This document shows, one piece after another, positions 34,701 through 45,146 of a stretch of DNA of 64,000 nt; positions within the stretch are counted from its first letter, which is position 1; the number at the start of each line of letters is the position of its first letter. Under the pieces are notes generated by a model. That model worked only from the letters and a program-made list of their open reading frames with translations, was not told the origin of the DNA and made no database searches. Made by a program: the position numbers and the translations under genes. The DNA is from Pinus tabuliformis (Eukaryota > Streptophyta > Pinopsida > Pinales > Pinaceae): contig CM062808.1 of assembly GCA_031772625.1 (NCBI GenBank), forward strand, positions 474,297,655-474,361,654. Reading direction: 5' to 3'.

Positions 34701-35283
34701 TGTTAGCACCTAAATCTGCCCTAGGTTGAAGGAAGGAAAAATTCAGGGTAACCACAAACCATGCTCATTCTAGTAGCTAGCCCTACCAGAGCAGGAGAGG
34801 GATCTCTCCGAGTCACGCTCAGTGAATAGATAATCGAAAACGGTCTGTTACAATGAAATATTTACCTTAGGCTAGTAAGTGAATAGGGATTCGGGAAACA
34901 ATTTTCATGAATGACTGAGCTTCTGGGATGGTATGGGACCAATAGTCAGCAAAGAATAGAGAATTTAATACAAAGGCACAGATTATTCCGTGAGGCAAGG
35001 TAGGCAGAAAATGTAACAATTTAGTTTTAGGTACCGCAACATGAATAGATTGTTGAAGAAAGTGAAAAGGGCATAGTGACATGAATCCTTTTCAACAGAA
35101 GAATAACATTGAACATGAAATTTTCCCACAGGCAGAGCAATAAAATTGAATTCTACCTAATCTCACTCAGAAAATTTCACTGGAAATGAACATGAATTGA
35201 ATTATGAAACATAACGAAATACATATGAAAACATAAGAGACACATTTTCTAAAATCACAACCACAAGAATCTCATGAAATAGA

Positions 35284-35525
35284 GCCGCTGCCTTTCATTA
35301 TTTCTCTGTCAAAAATACACAGTGAAGAAACAAAGTTTCTTTCCCACAGTCTGTCAGAAACAAAGCCGCTGCCTTTCATTAATTCTCTGTCAAAAATACA
35401 CAGTGAAGAAACAAAGTTTCTTTCCCACAGTCTCCTAGAAACAGAGCCGTTGCCTTTCATTAATTCTCTCTCGAAGAAACAAAGTTTCTTTCCCACAGTC
35501 TCCCAGAAGCTACAAGCCAACCAAC
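35284..35525 (-). repeat. 81-bp tandem repeats in the left E2 LTR
   Basis: GCCGCTGCCTTTCATTA starts at 35284 and 35365 (GCCGTTGCC at 35446), so three units of 81 bp; the last lacks part of its centre. The right LTR has one unit (about 57971-58040). The period is divisible by three, so an artificial repeated ORF results. I see no sign that it is translated. Confidence 0.9.
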
Positions 35526-36286
35526 CCTTTGCAAATAACTTGCATACAATATATAGAATGTGTAAGGAAGAGATAGAATTCCCAAGGGTTGGGGAGTTAC
35601 TCAAATCATTGCAAAATGGAGATGGAGAGCCAACCATCAGCTACAGGTGCAGCGCTACAAACATGAAATTTGGCTTGGGTGACCGTTTGCCTTCCTTCGC
35701 CACTTGGATAGAATCCAATCTGGAGAAAAAATACTTTAAATTCCTCCTTTGGTGCCAAAAAACCGAAGTGTAGATGAGCAGGCCCACTTGGAGAAGTCGC
35801 GAACCGAAATTTCGCGAAACGGAAGCAAATTGGGCAATCTTTCCTCTGTGCGCCGCGCTACTTTGGGGCCTATTTTGGGGCACTTGTAGGTGTCCAAAAT
35901 GTGCCCAAGTAGGCTTGTTGGAAAGCCTGTCCTGTCGAATTTCTAACCCAACTGGAATTTTTGAATTTGGTGCTCATTTTCCCCTCCAAATCTTCATTCT
36001 CCCAATACTGCCTTCTGTGTGTCAAAAAAGTGGCAGAGAGGCCATTTTTGGGTGTTTTTTGACCTTTTGGAGACTCATACCTTGCCAAAATTTCTTGTTT
36101 GGACACCAGTAGTCATGATTTTCCATGATGAATTTAAAGATGCAAACCATTCCTCATTTGGAGCTCTAGAATTTTAGCGCGGCGCCAGTGGCGCAGCACA
36201 TAGGGAGAAAATCCGTGTTTTTTCCCAAAAAATTACCATGTGACCAAAAATTCCCCACATTTCTTGAAATTTGGGTTGGAGGTTCC

Positions 36287-36964
36287 CTATGGGGTGTTAT
36301 GATGGGCCAAGGAAGCCTCAGCCAAGAGTTGAAGCCGATCTTTCTCTTTTGCCTCTTTTTCCTTTCTTGTTGCTTTCCTCGATTTCGCTTTCAAACTCCT
36401 TATCTCGGCCTTTGCACTCATGTTTCGTGCCCTGTAATGATAAGCCATCCTCCTCAGTATGGTTTTGTATCTGTTGGCCTTCTCCAGCAGTCTCTCCAGG
36501 TGGATGTTGACTCTCTCGAGATTGGCCTCCCGGTCCTCATTGATTTCTTGCTCCAATGGCGTGAGCTCAACTCCTCTCCTTTGTGCAGCTTGGCGATGTT
36601 CACGAATGTTTTGTAGCTCCATGATCGTTCGCTGATCCTCAAGCTGCTTGTTTCTCTACTCCAGGTACTTCATGTTGCACTTGGACCTCTCCAAGTCAAG
36701 GGACAAGTCCTCAATCTCTGACTGCTGCACCTGGATGACCTCTATAAGCTCCGCATTTGTAGGTTTTGTATCTGTCTCATCATCCTGAAGGAGAACGAAT
36801 TCTGTCTCTCGTTCACCTGATGGCTCACCTGAAAGCCCCTCATCATGCACTGGCTCCTTACCTCTGCCCTGCTCTTGTGATGCTGATGTCGGAAGCGAGG
36901 CCCCTTCCACCCCGAGTGGAGATAACACTCGCTTTGCTGCTACAAACAAAGGTCTACTGCCTTT
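36287..36964 (-). pseudogene. C-terminal coiled-coil half of the LTR gene, left LTR
   Basis: Continues in frame after the TAG at 36965: KGSRPLFVAAKRVLSPLGVEG, an acidic linker, ELIEVIQVQQSEIEDLSLDLE, then a second TAG after KYLE (about 36660), then RNKQLEDQ, MELQNIREHRQAAQRR, ARNMSAKAEIRSLKAKSRKA. Heptad-like spacing and Glu/Lys/Arg/Leu content indicate a long coiled coil. The copy at 61996-62886 has CAG where this has the second TAG, supporting a mutated Gln codon. Confidence 0.7.
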
Positions 36965-37810
36965 CTAATAGGTGATGTATACTAGCATAGTAGCAGTCTC
37001 ATGTCGCTCATACTGATGAGATGGGCCACCTATCTCATGCTCTGCCTTTGATACTACCTGTGGAGCGCTGAAGAAGTCAAGGGAGATGAAGTCCTCCCAA
37101 GAAATACCCTGCAATCCCAACCGATGGTCCACCAAAATCCAGATAAGAGCAAAGTGATAAACACTGTTGAGCTGTTGTCGAGGGGTCTTGTGCTGCATGA
37201 AATTTTTCGTCCTCTCTATGTTCCCGCAAATGAAAAGTGGGAGGTTCATCATCCGCACCCTGGTAAAGTGCATGAGAAACCTGATGTGATAGGCATAAAG
37301 GCGAGAAAACCTCCCCTTGAAATTGAAGTATTTCATGATCAATTTCATGAGCGTAGCATACTCATCTCTCAAAAATCTGAATGGAAAAACTCTCGTGAGC
37401 TGGCTCAAACAACTAGCCTTAATGTAAGGCTCATAATGATGCCTCTCCACCTTCTTCTTCTTATGCCACTGTTCTCCAATATTCGGTATGCCTGTTGCCA
37501 CTGATATGGTTTCAGGTGTCAATGTGAAAGTGACCCCAACCAAGATAGACTGTCCTCCATGTAGGTGAAGTGCAAAAAGATGGGCCAACTCATGATGAAC
37601 TCTGACATTTGCCACCCTCTGACAAAATTCAAAACATGCTAAGTGTTGGAAGCATGACATAGCAAGAGGGCATGCCTGCAACTCGGTGAGGGTGTTTGGC
37701 TCATCTCTAACATGTTTTCCACTCCGGTGATGTCTCCTGGGGGCCTGTTCTCCTGAAACTGTATCACTGTGGGTCTCCTCCTCATATTCTGATGAAACCT
37801 CAGATGCCAT
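36965..37810 (-). CDS. LTR-encoded protein of unknown function, N-terminal domain, left LTR
   Basis: I start it at MASEVSSEYEEE (37810), because the related gene at 61996 begins MASQHSSKYEME; an upstream Met at 38050 only adds unrelated residues. Features: acidic N-terminus, HHRSGKHVRDEP, HLACFEFCQRVANVRVHHEL, SILVGVTFTLTPETISVATG, NIGEQWHKKKKVE, FPFRFLRDEYATLMKL, RFSRLYAYHIRFLMHFT, LPLFICGNIERTKNFMQHK, YHFALIWILVDHRLGLQG. It ends in TAG after YITY. The motif T-P-E-x-I-x-x-A-T-G-I-P..G-E looks like the conserved core seen in plant mobile-domain proteins, but I cannot assign a function. Confidence 0.65.
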   Translation of the reverse strand: MASEVSSEYEEETHSDTVSGEQAPRRHHRSGKHVRDEPNTLTELQACPLAMSCFQHLACFEFCQRVANVRVHHELAHLFALHLHGGQSILVGVTFTLTPETISVATGIPNIGEQWHKKKKVERHHYEPYIKASCLSQLTRVFPFRFLRDEYATLMKLIMKYFNFKGRFSRLYAYHIRFLMHFTRVRMMNLPLFICGNIERTKNFMQHKTPRQQLNSVYHFALIWILVDHRLGLQGISWEDFISLDFFSAPQVVSKAEHEIGGPSHQYERHETATMLVYITY

Positions 37811-38309
37811 AACTGTTGTTTTGTAAACTGAATTTAGGCTGTCCTTTGATTTAAAATGAAGCTGATAGTTGCTTTGACAATCTGCCACCAAGGGGAAAAT
37901 TAAAAAAGGGAGTATTAGGAGGGGGATAATATAATGGGAATAGGGGTTTATAGGAGAATTTTGTTTAGGGATATACAAGGGGGTTTTGGGGTATTTTGAT
38001 AGGGTAGTGTTTGTGTTGTTGGCAAGGTAGGGTTTGGGTTTTTTGAGCAATAGTAGGAGGGGGAAAGGGAGTATGATTTTGGTAGTGTTAGGGTAGTGAT
38101 TATGGGGAAAATGGCATAGGGGAGTGAGTAATAGGGGAAGGGTAGGAAAAACACCTTGGCAGCAATATCACTGTAGCACAACCCTAGCATCATGGTTTTC
38201 TTGATGTCTTCTTTTGTTTGCTTTATAAAAAAAATTTGCATTTGATTATAGGCATAAAACCATCGTATTTCTACCAAATTTGATGCACAAGTGGATGTAG
38301 GTTGCCTAC

Positions 38310-39359
38310 TGTCATGCGGAAAGAGTCGTTAGTGCGGACACAACCGACCTCCCTAGAAGCCTAAGACTTTCTAGTGACAAACAAGACAAATAAGAGCAAT
38401 CCTTCTCTAAATATGCCTTTACAATATGAGAAATCAAGTGTTTAGATCCTACCTGTAACCCAACGCTGTTGTAGTAGTCCAGCATCGTTGATCCGGATGA
38501 GCTCCTCCTTCACTTCGAAACCTGCATTCACTAACAATCAAACGATTAAATAGCACCTGAATATCACATAAAATAAAACATATTTAACATATAGACCAAG
38601 GAGTATATGAAACAACTCATAAATAACAAATTGTTGAGAAGAATGGACTAATTTGTATTAAAAGGTAACAAAAGGAACCATTACAACCTGAGCCTTGGTG
38701 TTGTGCAAGTCCCTCCCAGGGTCCACAAGAGTTCTCATTTACTCTGATCAGCTCACCCACTTCCAAATGAAACAAGCAAAGATGGTAAGCTCTCCTCACA
38801 AGCTTCTACAAGGAAGTCCTAATTCCAGCAGCATCTACCCTTAGGAATGTTCAGCTTTCAACCTCCCCTCCCTTTGGCCCAATGCCTGTATTTATAGTGC
38901 TCTAGAGGAAGTTATTCAGGTCCACCATCAATGGGATAAGCCCCTCTTTGGATGGGATAGCTCCCCTCTTGATGGGATAAGTTCCTCTTTGGTAGGGATA
39001 CATGAACCATCTGAAGGCGCTTCATACACGTCAAACAAGCTTCTAGAAGACTCTAGAAATGACCACAAGTAACTTTTTTAAGATGAAACTCGCGCCTTTT
39101 GACCTTTACAGGGGTACGCACCCACCTCTTTACATACAGAGCGTACAAGTACGCAGGCATTGTGAACTTGGATTGCGTACACGCAGGTAAGGCTAAGAGA
39201 AACTGCGTACCAGAGATAATTGACTTTAAATGACTTTTCTCTCTTTCTTGAAGTTTGACATGAAGAGCAGAGGCATGAGACTTGCCAAGGAGGATAGTAT
39301 GACAGTTGATGGAGCCATACTAACTGCAAATAGTCATGGTGACAAATTTTAGTGTAACA
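38310..39359 (-). repeat. 3' LTR of N1
   Basis: On the - strand TGTTACACTAAAATTTGTCA...TTCCGCATGACA. TATA box CTATAAATAC at 38888-38897 (- strand). GTACGC words at about 39113-39210. Confidence 0.93.
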
Positions 39360-39376
39360 GATTGCCCCCTAAAGTG
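39360..39376 (-). promoter_or_regulatory. Polypurine tract of N1
   Basis: On the - strand CACTTTAGGGGGCAATC lies directly before the LTR start TGTTACAC. Confidence 0.85.
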
Positions 39377-40110
39377 CGAAGCCTGAAGTAGATTAGGGTT
39401 TCATATTTTCTAGGAAGGGTGAAGTACTTTATCATTTCAAGGATTATCTTGTGGAGAGCCCAGTCGGAACCTGCAAGTATTCAACACAAAATACATATAT
39501 AAGATCATATCATTGCTGAGGTAGGCATTCCCATACTCAGATTGAAAACTTTAACTAATTGACTATCTACTGCTCTGATACAGGAATGATTCTGCAGTAC
39601 ATCATAATCATAGACTTTTGTAGACACAGTATGGATGCAGCCATCTGTTTATGATTAGTCTACTTTTACAATGAATACAAAACTCCTCGCAGCCTGGATG
39701 GTGGAAACTAGATCCAGGGTCTTCATTTCTACTTCCCGAACAGGTACGATTCTATCCATGCAAATAAATGAGTTGATGTCGAACATGGTAGAAACCACTT
39801 GATTACCAGTCGATGATGTAAACTGTTAACAAGTGTGAGAGAGACCACCAGTGATGTCAATGGTTCTCAAAGTACCCAGTACAATCCATGATATGTGAAT
39901 GAATGAGTTGATGTCGAACATTTCACAGAATCCTTCGATCGAAAGTCAATGATGTAAACCGTCGTCAAAGGCGAGAAACCTGCCATTGATGCATGCAGAC
40001 TTCAAGGTACTGGCGATTTCTAGGTCATCTTTCTAGATAATGTGCTAATGTCGATAGAAAGCGACCCGTTGCAGGCAAGCCCACAACACGAAATCATAGA
40101 TCAAGTTGAA
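39377..40110 (-). repeat. Region beta of N1
   Basis: Noncoding; equivalent to 8530-9231 in A. It contains two diverged units each with GAGTTGATGTCGAACAT (39769 and 39906), about 137 bp apart. Confidence 0.7.
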
Positions 40111-41457
40111 GAAATGTAGTTGTAAGGACTGACTCAGGGATGGTCAAGATGGATGACGGGTATTTTGCAGATGAATGGTTTATTTGCAGAGACCTCTTGA
40201 ACACATAACGACACAACATGTTATCACAAAATCAGGTACTGAGGGCTGCCAATCAGCAAGATTTTATGTAACTATTTCAGACCAGGCTTTAGACTAAGGC
40301 TTAGCCTCCTTAGTCAGAGAGGGCTCTCTCACAGATTATTAATATGGACTACTGACAAGGAAAGATGGCTAACTCTTCAAAAAACACATGAAAATAAGCT
40401 GGCTGGACAAATATCAGATTGATTCCCATTGGGCTTATGGAGTCTCACACATCTCAGCAAACAAAAACACCATCTTTTCATAGAAATCAGGGCTCTTTAC
40501 ATCTACTGTTCAAACACAACTTTCATAAAACACAGTTTGCCATAGCATACAGGAAGTCAGAGCATGATACATGAGTTCTGAGTGATTATGCAATAACAGG
40601 ACTGTAAAAGAACGCTAAGAAAATAAATCACCATACATTTGAACAATAAGATCTATTGAGAATCCTGAGGAAAAACAACAGTTATTTGCATTACTGAAAT
40701 CTGCTTTACATAAACCAAAATAGACTTGTTCTCTATCAAAACATCCAACCCCAATTACATCCAAGTCTGATCCATATATAGGAATACATGCTTAACCACC
40801 TCGAGCTTCCTCCTCCAGCATGAGGGGAGCATCGAAGGCTGCTATTAACTATCCCTATCTACTGTGTAACTAATTCATTAATTACATAATTGCTGAACTG
40901 TAACTACAAAGGGTCCTAATTTATTCAAAACTCAAAATCTGTCCTCCTCGTATCATGCTTCCTTCCTGACTCTTGACACATGTCTTCTTTCTGTTTTGGT
41001 CGAGATATCTTGGAGGAGAATACACTGAACAAGCTGGCTTTGGATACTAGCTGCGTAGATGGCTCATTAATCAATCAAGATAAGTGCCCTGTTTTCACGG
41101 TCCTTGTCTCCCATCATTCTTCACTACTTAAAGAACATGTTCCCCTCTCTTTAATTCTTCAAAAACAACGCATATCACCATACTCCCCAATGAGCTGGAA
41201 GCCTTGTGGACTGAACAGGTGTACAAACCAAAATCTCCGGTAACCTTAACCAGAACCCTAACAATTCGGTCATAAAGTACCTTTAACGAAGCTTTAGCTA
41301 AAAACAAAATATTTCACCTTTCCCAAAATGTACATCTGTCATTCTCTGAATAGCTAGGAGAGTCTTTTATGGTCTCCCTTATGTTCTTGAGGCATTTCCT
41401 TCAAAAATTTGCTGACCTCATCATTAAACTCTTTGTTTTTCTTATAAAACAACACCT
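40111..41457. other. N1 segment between region beta and the palindrome
   Basis: No gene recognised. The open frame 40980-41243 (+) lacks motifs and lies antisense to the element. Confidence 0.4.
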
Positions 41458-41491
41458 ACAGCAGTTTCGTAGCGTGCTACGAAACTGCTGT
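41458..41491. repeat. 34-bp perfect palindrome made of the module word
   Basis: Arms of 16 bp (41458-41473 and 41476-41491) pair perfectly around GT. The arm contains GCAGTTTCGTAGC, almost the GCTGCGAAACTGC word of 42430-42575 in inverse. It marks the end of the accessory module opposite the word cluster. Confidence 0.9.
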
Positions 41492-41647
41492 TTTTGCTAA
41501 AACAGAGTACATTTGCACTAAAGCGTATTTTGTTTGAACTTATGACTTTTCAAACTTCTTCTACAGGTGTCAAAGACTTAGGTAATCTCAAAATAGTGGA
41601 ACTTAAACAAAATTGACCAAAACTAAGAATATCACCTTTTCCTCAAA

Positions 41648-42115
41648 TCAGTGAGCTAGTTGACCTAGCTGTGTCTTCAAATTTGCAATCTCCTTCTTCA
41701 AAGCTTTGTTTTTAGCTCTCAGGGTCATGTTCATTTTCCTGATATGTTTAGCTTGTTTGAGGGCTGGAACCGTCCAGGTATATACATCAGCCACTGAATC
41801 TACATGACTCACTAGGCTTCTGCTACCCTTTAACACAACTTTTCTATAGTTGGCATACCTAACTGCATGCTCCTTAATCACATTCTTTGCTTTGATAATT
41901 TCCTCTTTGGCTGCTCCCACTTGATTCTTTATGGCAATCACATTTCCTCCTTGGGTGATGATAACCTTTCTGTTCTTGTCTTTATGTTTGACTGCCTCCA
42001 CTGTTTTGGTCAATACTTCAATTACCTCTATTCTGGGTGACTTTACAGCTTTCTCTCCTTTATGCACTTTCTCCTTTACAACTTCTTCTCCTTTATGCTT
42101 TGAAATCTTTTTCAC
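41648..42115 (-). CDS. Lysine-rich coiled-coil protein of the N1 accessory module
   Basis: 155 residues: a basic N-terminus with HKGEEVVKEKVHKGEKAV, then mixed-charge helix, then a C-terminal coiled coil RKMNMTLRAKNKALKKEIAN. The C-terminus resembles the ARNMSAKAEIRSLKAK helix of the LTR gene, and the flanking DNA matches the module at 1-1783, so this is probably a copy that has lost the N-terminal domain. It reads in the same direction as N1's gag. Function unknown. Confidence 0.5.
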   Translation of the reverse strand: MKKISKHKGEEVVKEKVHKGEKAVKSPRIEVIEVLTKTVEAVKHKDKNRKVIITQGGNVIAIKNQVGAAKEEIIKAKNVIKEHAVRYANYRKVVLKGSRSLVSHVDSVADVYTWTVPALKQAKHIRKMNMTLRAKNKALKKEIANLKTQLGQLAH

Positions 42116-42424
42116 GGAGAAACACCAGCAGCCTCAACTCAAAAAGCAAGTTCAAATTTTAGAACGCAGGCTCGCTTGAAATGCAGCTCCCTTGAAGAAG
42201 AAACTCGGGTTCATTTCAATTCAAATATCTTAACATATAAGCTGGCCACTTCATGTAATGTTAACAGAACATCATGACACAACTATGCATGACAAAAACA
42301 TTTGAATGGACTTAATGCACATGACTATGAACCTATTGGTGGAATGATGGCTCGTAAGTGCTTGGAAGGTACACTAACTGACAACAACCGACCGGACACA
42401 ATGACTCATCCCCGGACATGACAT

Positions 42425-42575
42425 TTTAAGGATCTGCGCTGCAAAATCCCCGAATCCGCGATTTCTTAGCGCAGACAGTTATAACTTAGCGACATGTGCT
42501 GCGAAATAGCTGGTGCTACGAAAAGGCTAAAACATTATTGCGCTTCAAAATCAACCAATCAAACTGCGCTGCGAA
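42425..42575. repeat. GCTGCGAAA word cluster in N1
   Basis: About seven variants in 150 bp: TGCGCTGCAAAA, TTTCTTAGCGCA (inverted), TGTGCTGCGAAA, GTGCTACGAAA, TGCGCTTCAAAA, TGCGCTGCGAAACTGCGAAAA. Same order and spacing style as at 1460-1562. Confidence 0.75.
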
Positions 42576-42789
42576 ACTGCGAAAAGGACAAATGATATAT
42601 ACGAGATAAGACATGTCTTAATCAATCATGATGGAGGATGACTAACGGTTTTGAAAATGATTCTCATCAATATCATTGAAAAACATGACCCCTAAGTGGT
42701 AAACATAGGATAACAACCATTTGACATCCATTTTTAACAATGAAACTTTGGACTCGACTTATATACATGTGACTGCAGTTCTAAGTGAT

Positions 42790-43060
42790 AACACAACAGA
42801 TGGCTTGGTGACATTTGACCCAAAGTTAATACCCGGCTGAAGACTTTCAATGTGGTTTGATCAACTGTGAGGCAAAGGATTTCCCAACCCAGGTGAATGC
42901 AAAGTGTCGTGTTCAAGAGTGGTGATAAGGCTTCTTCTGAGACAAAGGATAACAAATAGGCTCATTTTTCTCTCTTTTCCCCCACCATTTCTGGCAAGTA
43001 CCTCTTTATTTTTTACAAGCTTGAGGAGGATAACATATGCTTGATTATAAGCTCATCCTT
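42790..43060 (-). repeat. Region alpha of N1
   Basis: Reverse-complement counterpart of 8150-8420 in element A. No ORF worth calling. Its left edge is where the accessory module joins. Confidence 0.65.
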
Positions 43061-43139
43061 CGGATGAGTCCAACTTAGTTTTGATTCGAACCCTAAGAAG
43101 GAGTGGTCCGTTCCTGTTTGTAATCGAACAGGTCCTTTA

Positions 43140-43900
43140 CTGTGAAGTTTTAACGAGTCCAGTATAGGAGAAACTCGGCGTTTTTCAATTTTAGAGTCTG
43201 AAAAAACTTAAGAAGACTCCAGGGTTGAACTTTTTCGTAAATTTTTTTCTCCCAAGCCTGAAAAAGTATAAAATAATACTTGAGAGAACTGCTTGATCTT
43301 GCGACCAAGGAGTACTTTCATGATTAATGCCTTTGACCTGAAAAGTAAAAAGCGATCAGAGGCATGTCGTTCTATTTCCAGTATCGAATTTGAAACGACA
43401 AAAATCCGACAATCTTTTCTTGTTTTTACGGTCAGAAAAGGGCTATAAGGGGACCGTCTTTTAATTCCGTTTTAACGAGTGTAAAAGAAACGCTCGGAAA
43501 TATTTTCATGTTTTAGGAGTCAGAAAAGGGCTTAAAATATGACTCTGAGGTTTCACTTTTTCGTAAGTTTTAACGAGTTCGAAAAAATGATAAAAATATA
43601 CTCATAGTTTTCATTTTTTCGTAAGTTTTAATGAGTTTGAAAAAATGATAAAAATATACTCATATGGCCGGCTTTCAATTTAATTTATGAGTAGGAAAAG
43701 ACGGAAAGAACTCGACATTTTCATTTGTTTTACGAGAATGAAAAGTAGCAAAATAATCTCGGGATTTTCATGAGTTTAACGAGTCTTGAAAATAACCGAA
43801 ATTGACTCGAGATAGGTTTCATTTTTACAAAAGCTTGAAACAGAGAAAAACTATGCTTTAAAGTAGTTTCATTTTTACGCAATCTTGAAACAGAGAGGAA
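43140..43900 (+). repeat. Hairpin-unit array, divergent block
   Basis: About eleven units of 40-60 bp shaped TTTTAACGAGT...ACTC. Paired arms seen: GAGT/ACTC (43154 region), GAGTC/GACTC (43519 region), TGAGT/ACTCA (43630 region), CGAGA/TCTCG (43733 region), CGAGTC/GACTCG (43778 region), AAAGC/GCTTT (43831 region). Confidence 0.75.
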
Positions 43901-44084
43901 ACTGTGCTTGATGCCCCCTAACTTCATTTCATTCAACCATCTGGATGAAATGAAGGTTGAGTTACGAGATCATTTGAAAGACTCGACCTAAACTGTAAGA
44001 AAATTATGCCAAAAACTGAAATAACTAACCTAAATATACAACTTAACATTTATGAGATCTAGTCAAACTCTCGACTCAATTAGA

Positions 44085-45140
44085 AGAGGATTTGTTTCAT
44101 TTTTTAATGAGCTTGACACAGGAAAAGAACTATGCTCGGATTCGGTTTCATGTTTACGCAAGCTTGAAACGAAAAACTATGCTTGTTATAAGTTCGCATG
44201 CCCCCAGCACAATGACGCAAAACGAGGTACATGCCCCCCAAGCTTCATTGCATTCAATGAGGTGGATGGAATGAAGCTTTACTTTCAAGATCTTGGAAAG
44301 ACTTGTGGGAGTTGTTTCATTTTTTAGTGAGGTTGACACAGGAAAAGAACTATCCTCAAAACCCTTGTTTCATTTTTTAAACGAGCTTGACACAAGATAA
44401 GGAACTATGCTCGTAACTACTCTCTACAATCTACCTAACAAAAAACTCTACTCTAAAAACCTTGATTCATCTTTTAACGAGCTTGACACAAGACAAGGAA
44501 CTATGCTCTAAAATCCTTGATTCGTTTTTTAACGAGGTTGACTCAGTAACAGGAACTGTCCTCGCAAAATCCTACTTTTTACAATCTACCTACATATCCT
44601 AAAATCTACCTGATTCATTTTTTAATGAGGTTGACTCAGTAAAAGAACTATCCTCATGCTAGCCTGGTTCATTTTTTAACGAGGTTGATACAGAAAAAAA
44701 CTATCCTCGTACACACTGATTCATTTTTTAACGAGGTTGACATAGTAAAAGGAACTTTCCTCACACTCACTGATTCATTTTTTAATGAGGTTGACACAGT
44801 AAAAGGAACTTTCCTCGAACAACTGATTCATTTTTTAATGAGGTTGACACAGTAAAAGGAACTTTCCTCGGACAACTGATTCATTTTTTAATGAGGTTGA
44901 CACAGTAAAAGGAACTTTCCTCACAATTGCCTATTTCATTTTTTAACGAGGTTGATACAGGAAAAAACTCTCCTCGTAACTCCTTGTTTCATTTTTTAAT
45001 GAGCTTGACACAAGACAAGGAACTATGCTCATGACTTCCAGTTTCATTTTTTAACGAGGTTGAGACTAGAAGAAACTATCCTCACACTAGCCTGTTTCAT
45101 TTTTTAACGAGGTTGGTACAGGAAAAAATTATCCTCGTAC
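44085..45140 (+). repeat. Hairpin-unit array, regular block
   Basis: About 16 units of roughly 50-55 bp: TTCATTTTTTAAYGAG, a TTGACACAGTAAAAGGAACT-like middle, then the complementary arm. Example pairs: GAGC 44109-44112 with GCTC 44134-44137; CAAGC 44159-44163 with GCTTG 44181-44185; GAGG 44329-44332 with CCTC 44354-44357; CGAGC 44382-44386 with GCTCG 44409-44413. It starts immediately after the protease gene (- strand sense) and has no long ORF. Confidence 0.85.
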
Positions 45141-45146
45141 CACTGA

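Larger units (their letters stand above)
34701..38309 (-). repeat. 3' LTR of E2, part 1 (element orientation is -)
   Basis: It starts TGTTAGCACCTAAATCTGCC as does 57382. It includes the 81-bp tandem repeats and most of the LTR gene. It breaks at CCTAC (38305-38309) where N1 is inserted and resumes at 49977. Confidence 0.9.

Noticed and set aside
35272-35637. Repeat protein with three RLWERNFVSSLCIFDRE-like units
   Set aside because: The frame results from an 81-bp DNA repeat present three times only in the left LTR; the right LTR has one unit. No independent sign of translation.
40980-41243. 87-codon ORF as a gene of N1
   Set aside because: Antisense to the element, no motif, not seen in A or B.
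44085-45140. CRISPR-like array
   Set aside because: Units of about 50 bp have no unique spacers of constant length, the context is a plant retrotransposon, and no cas genes are present.
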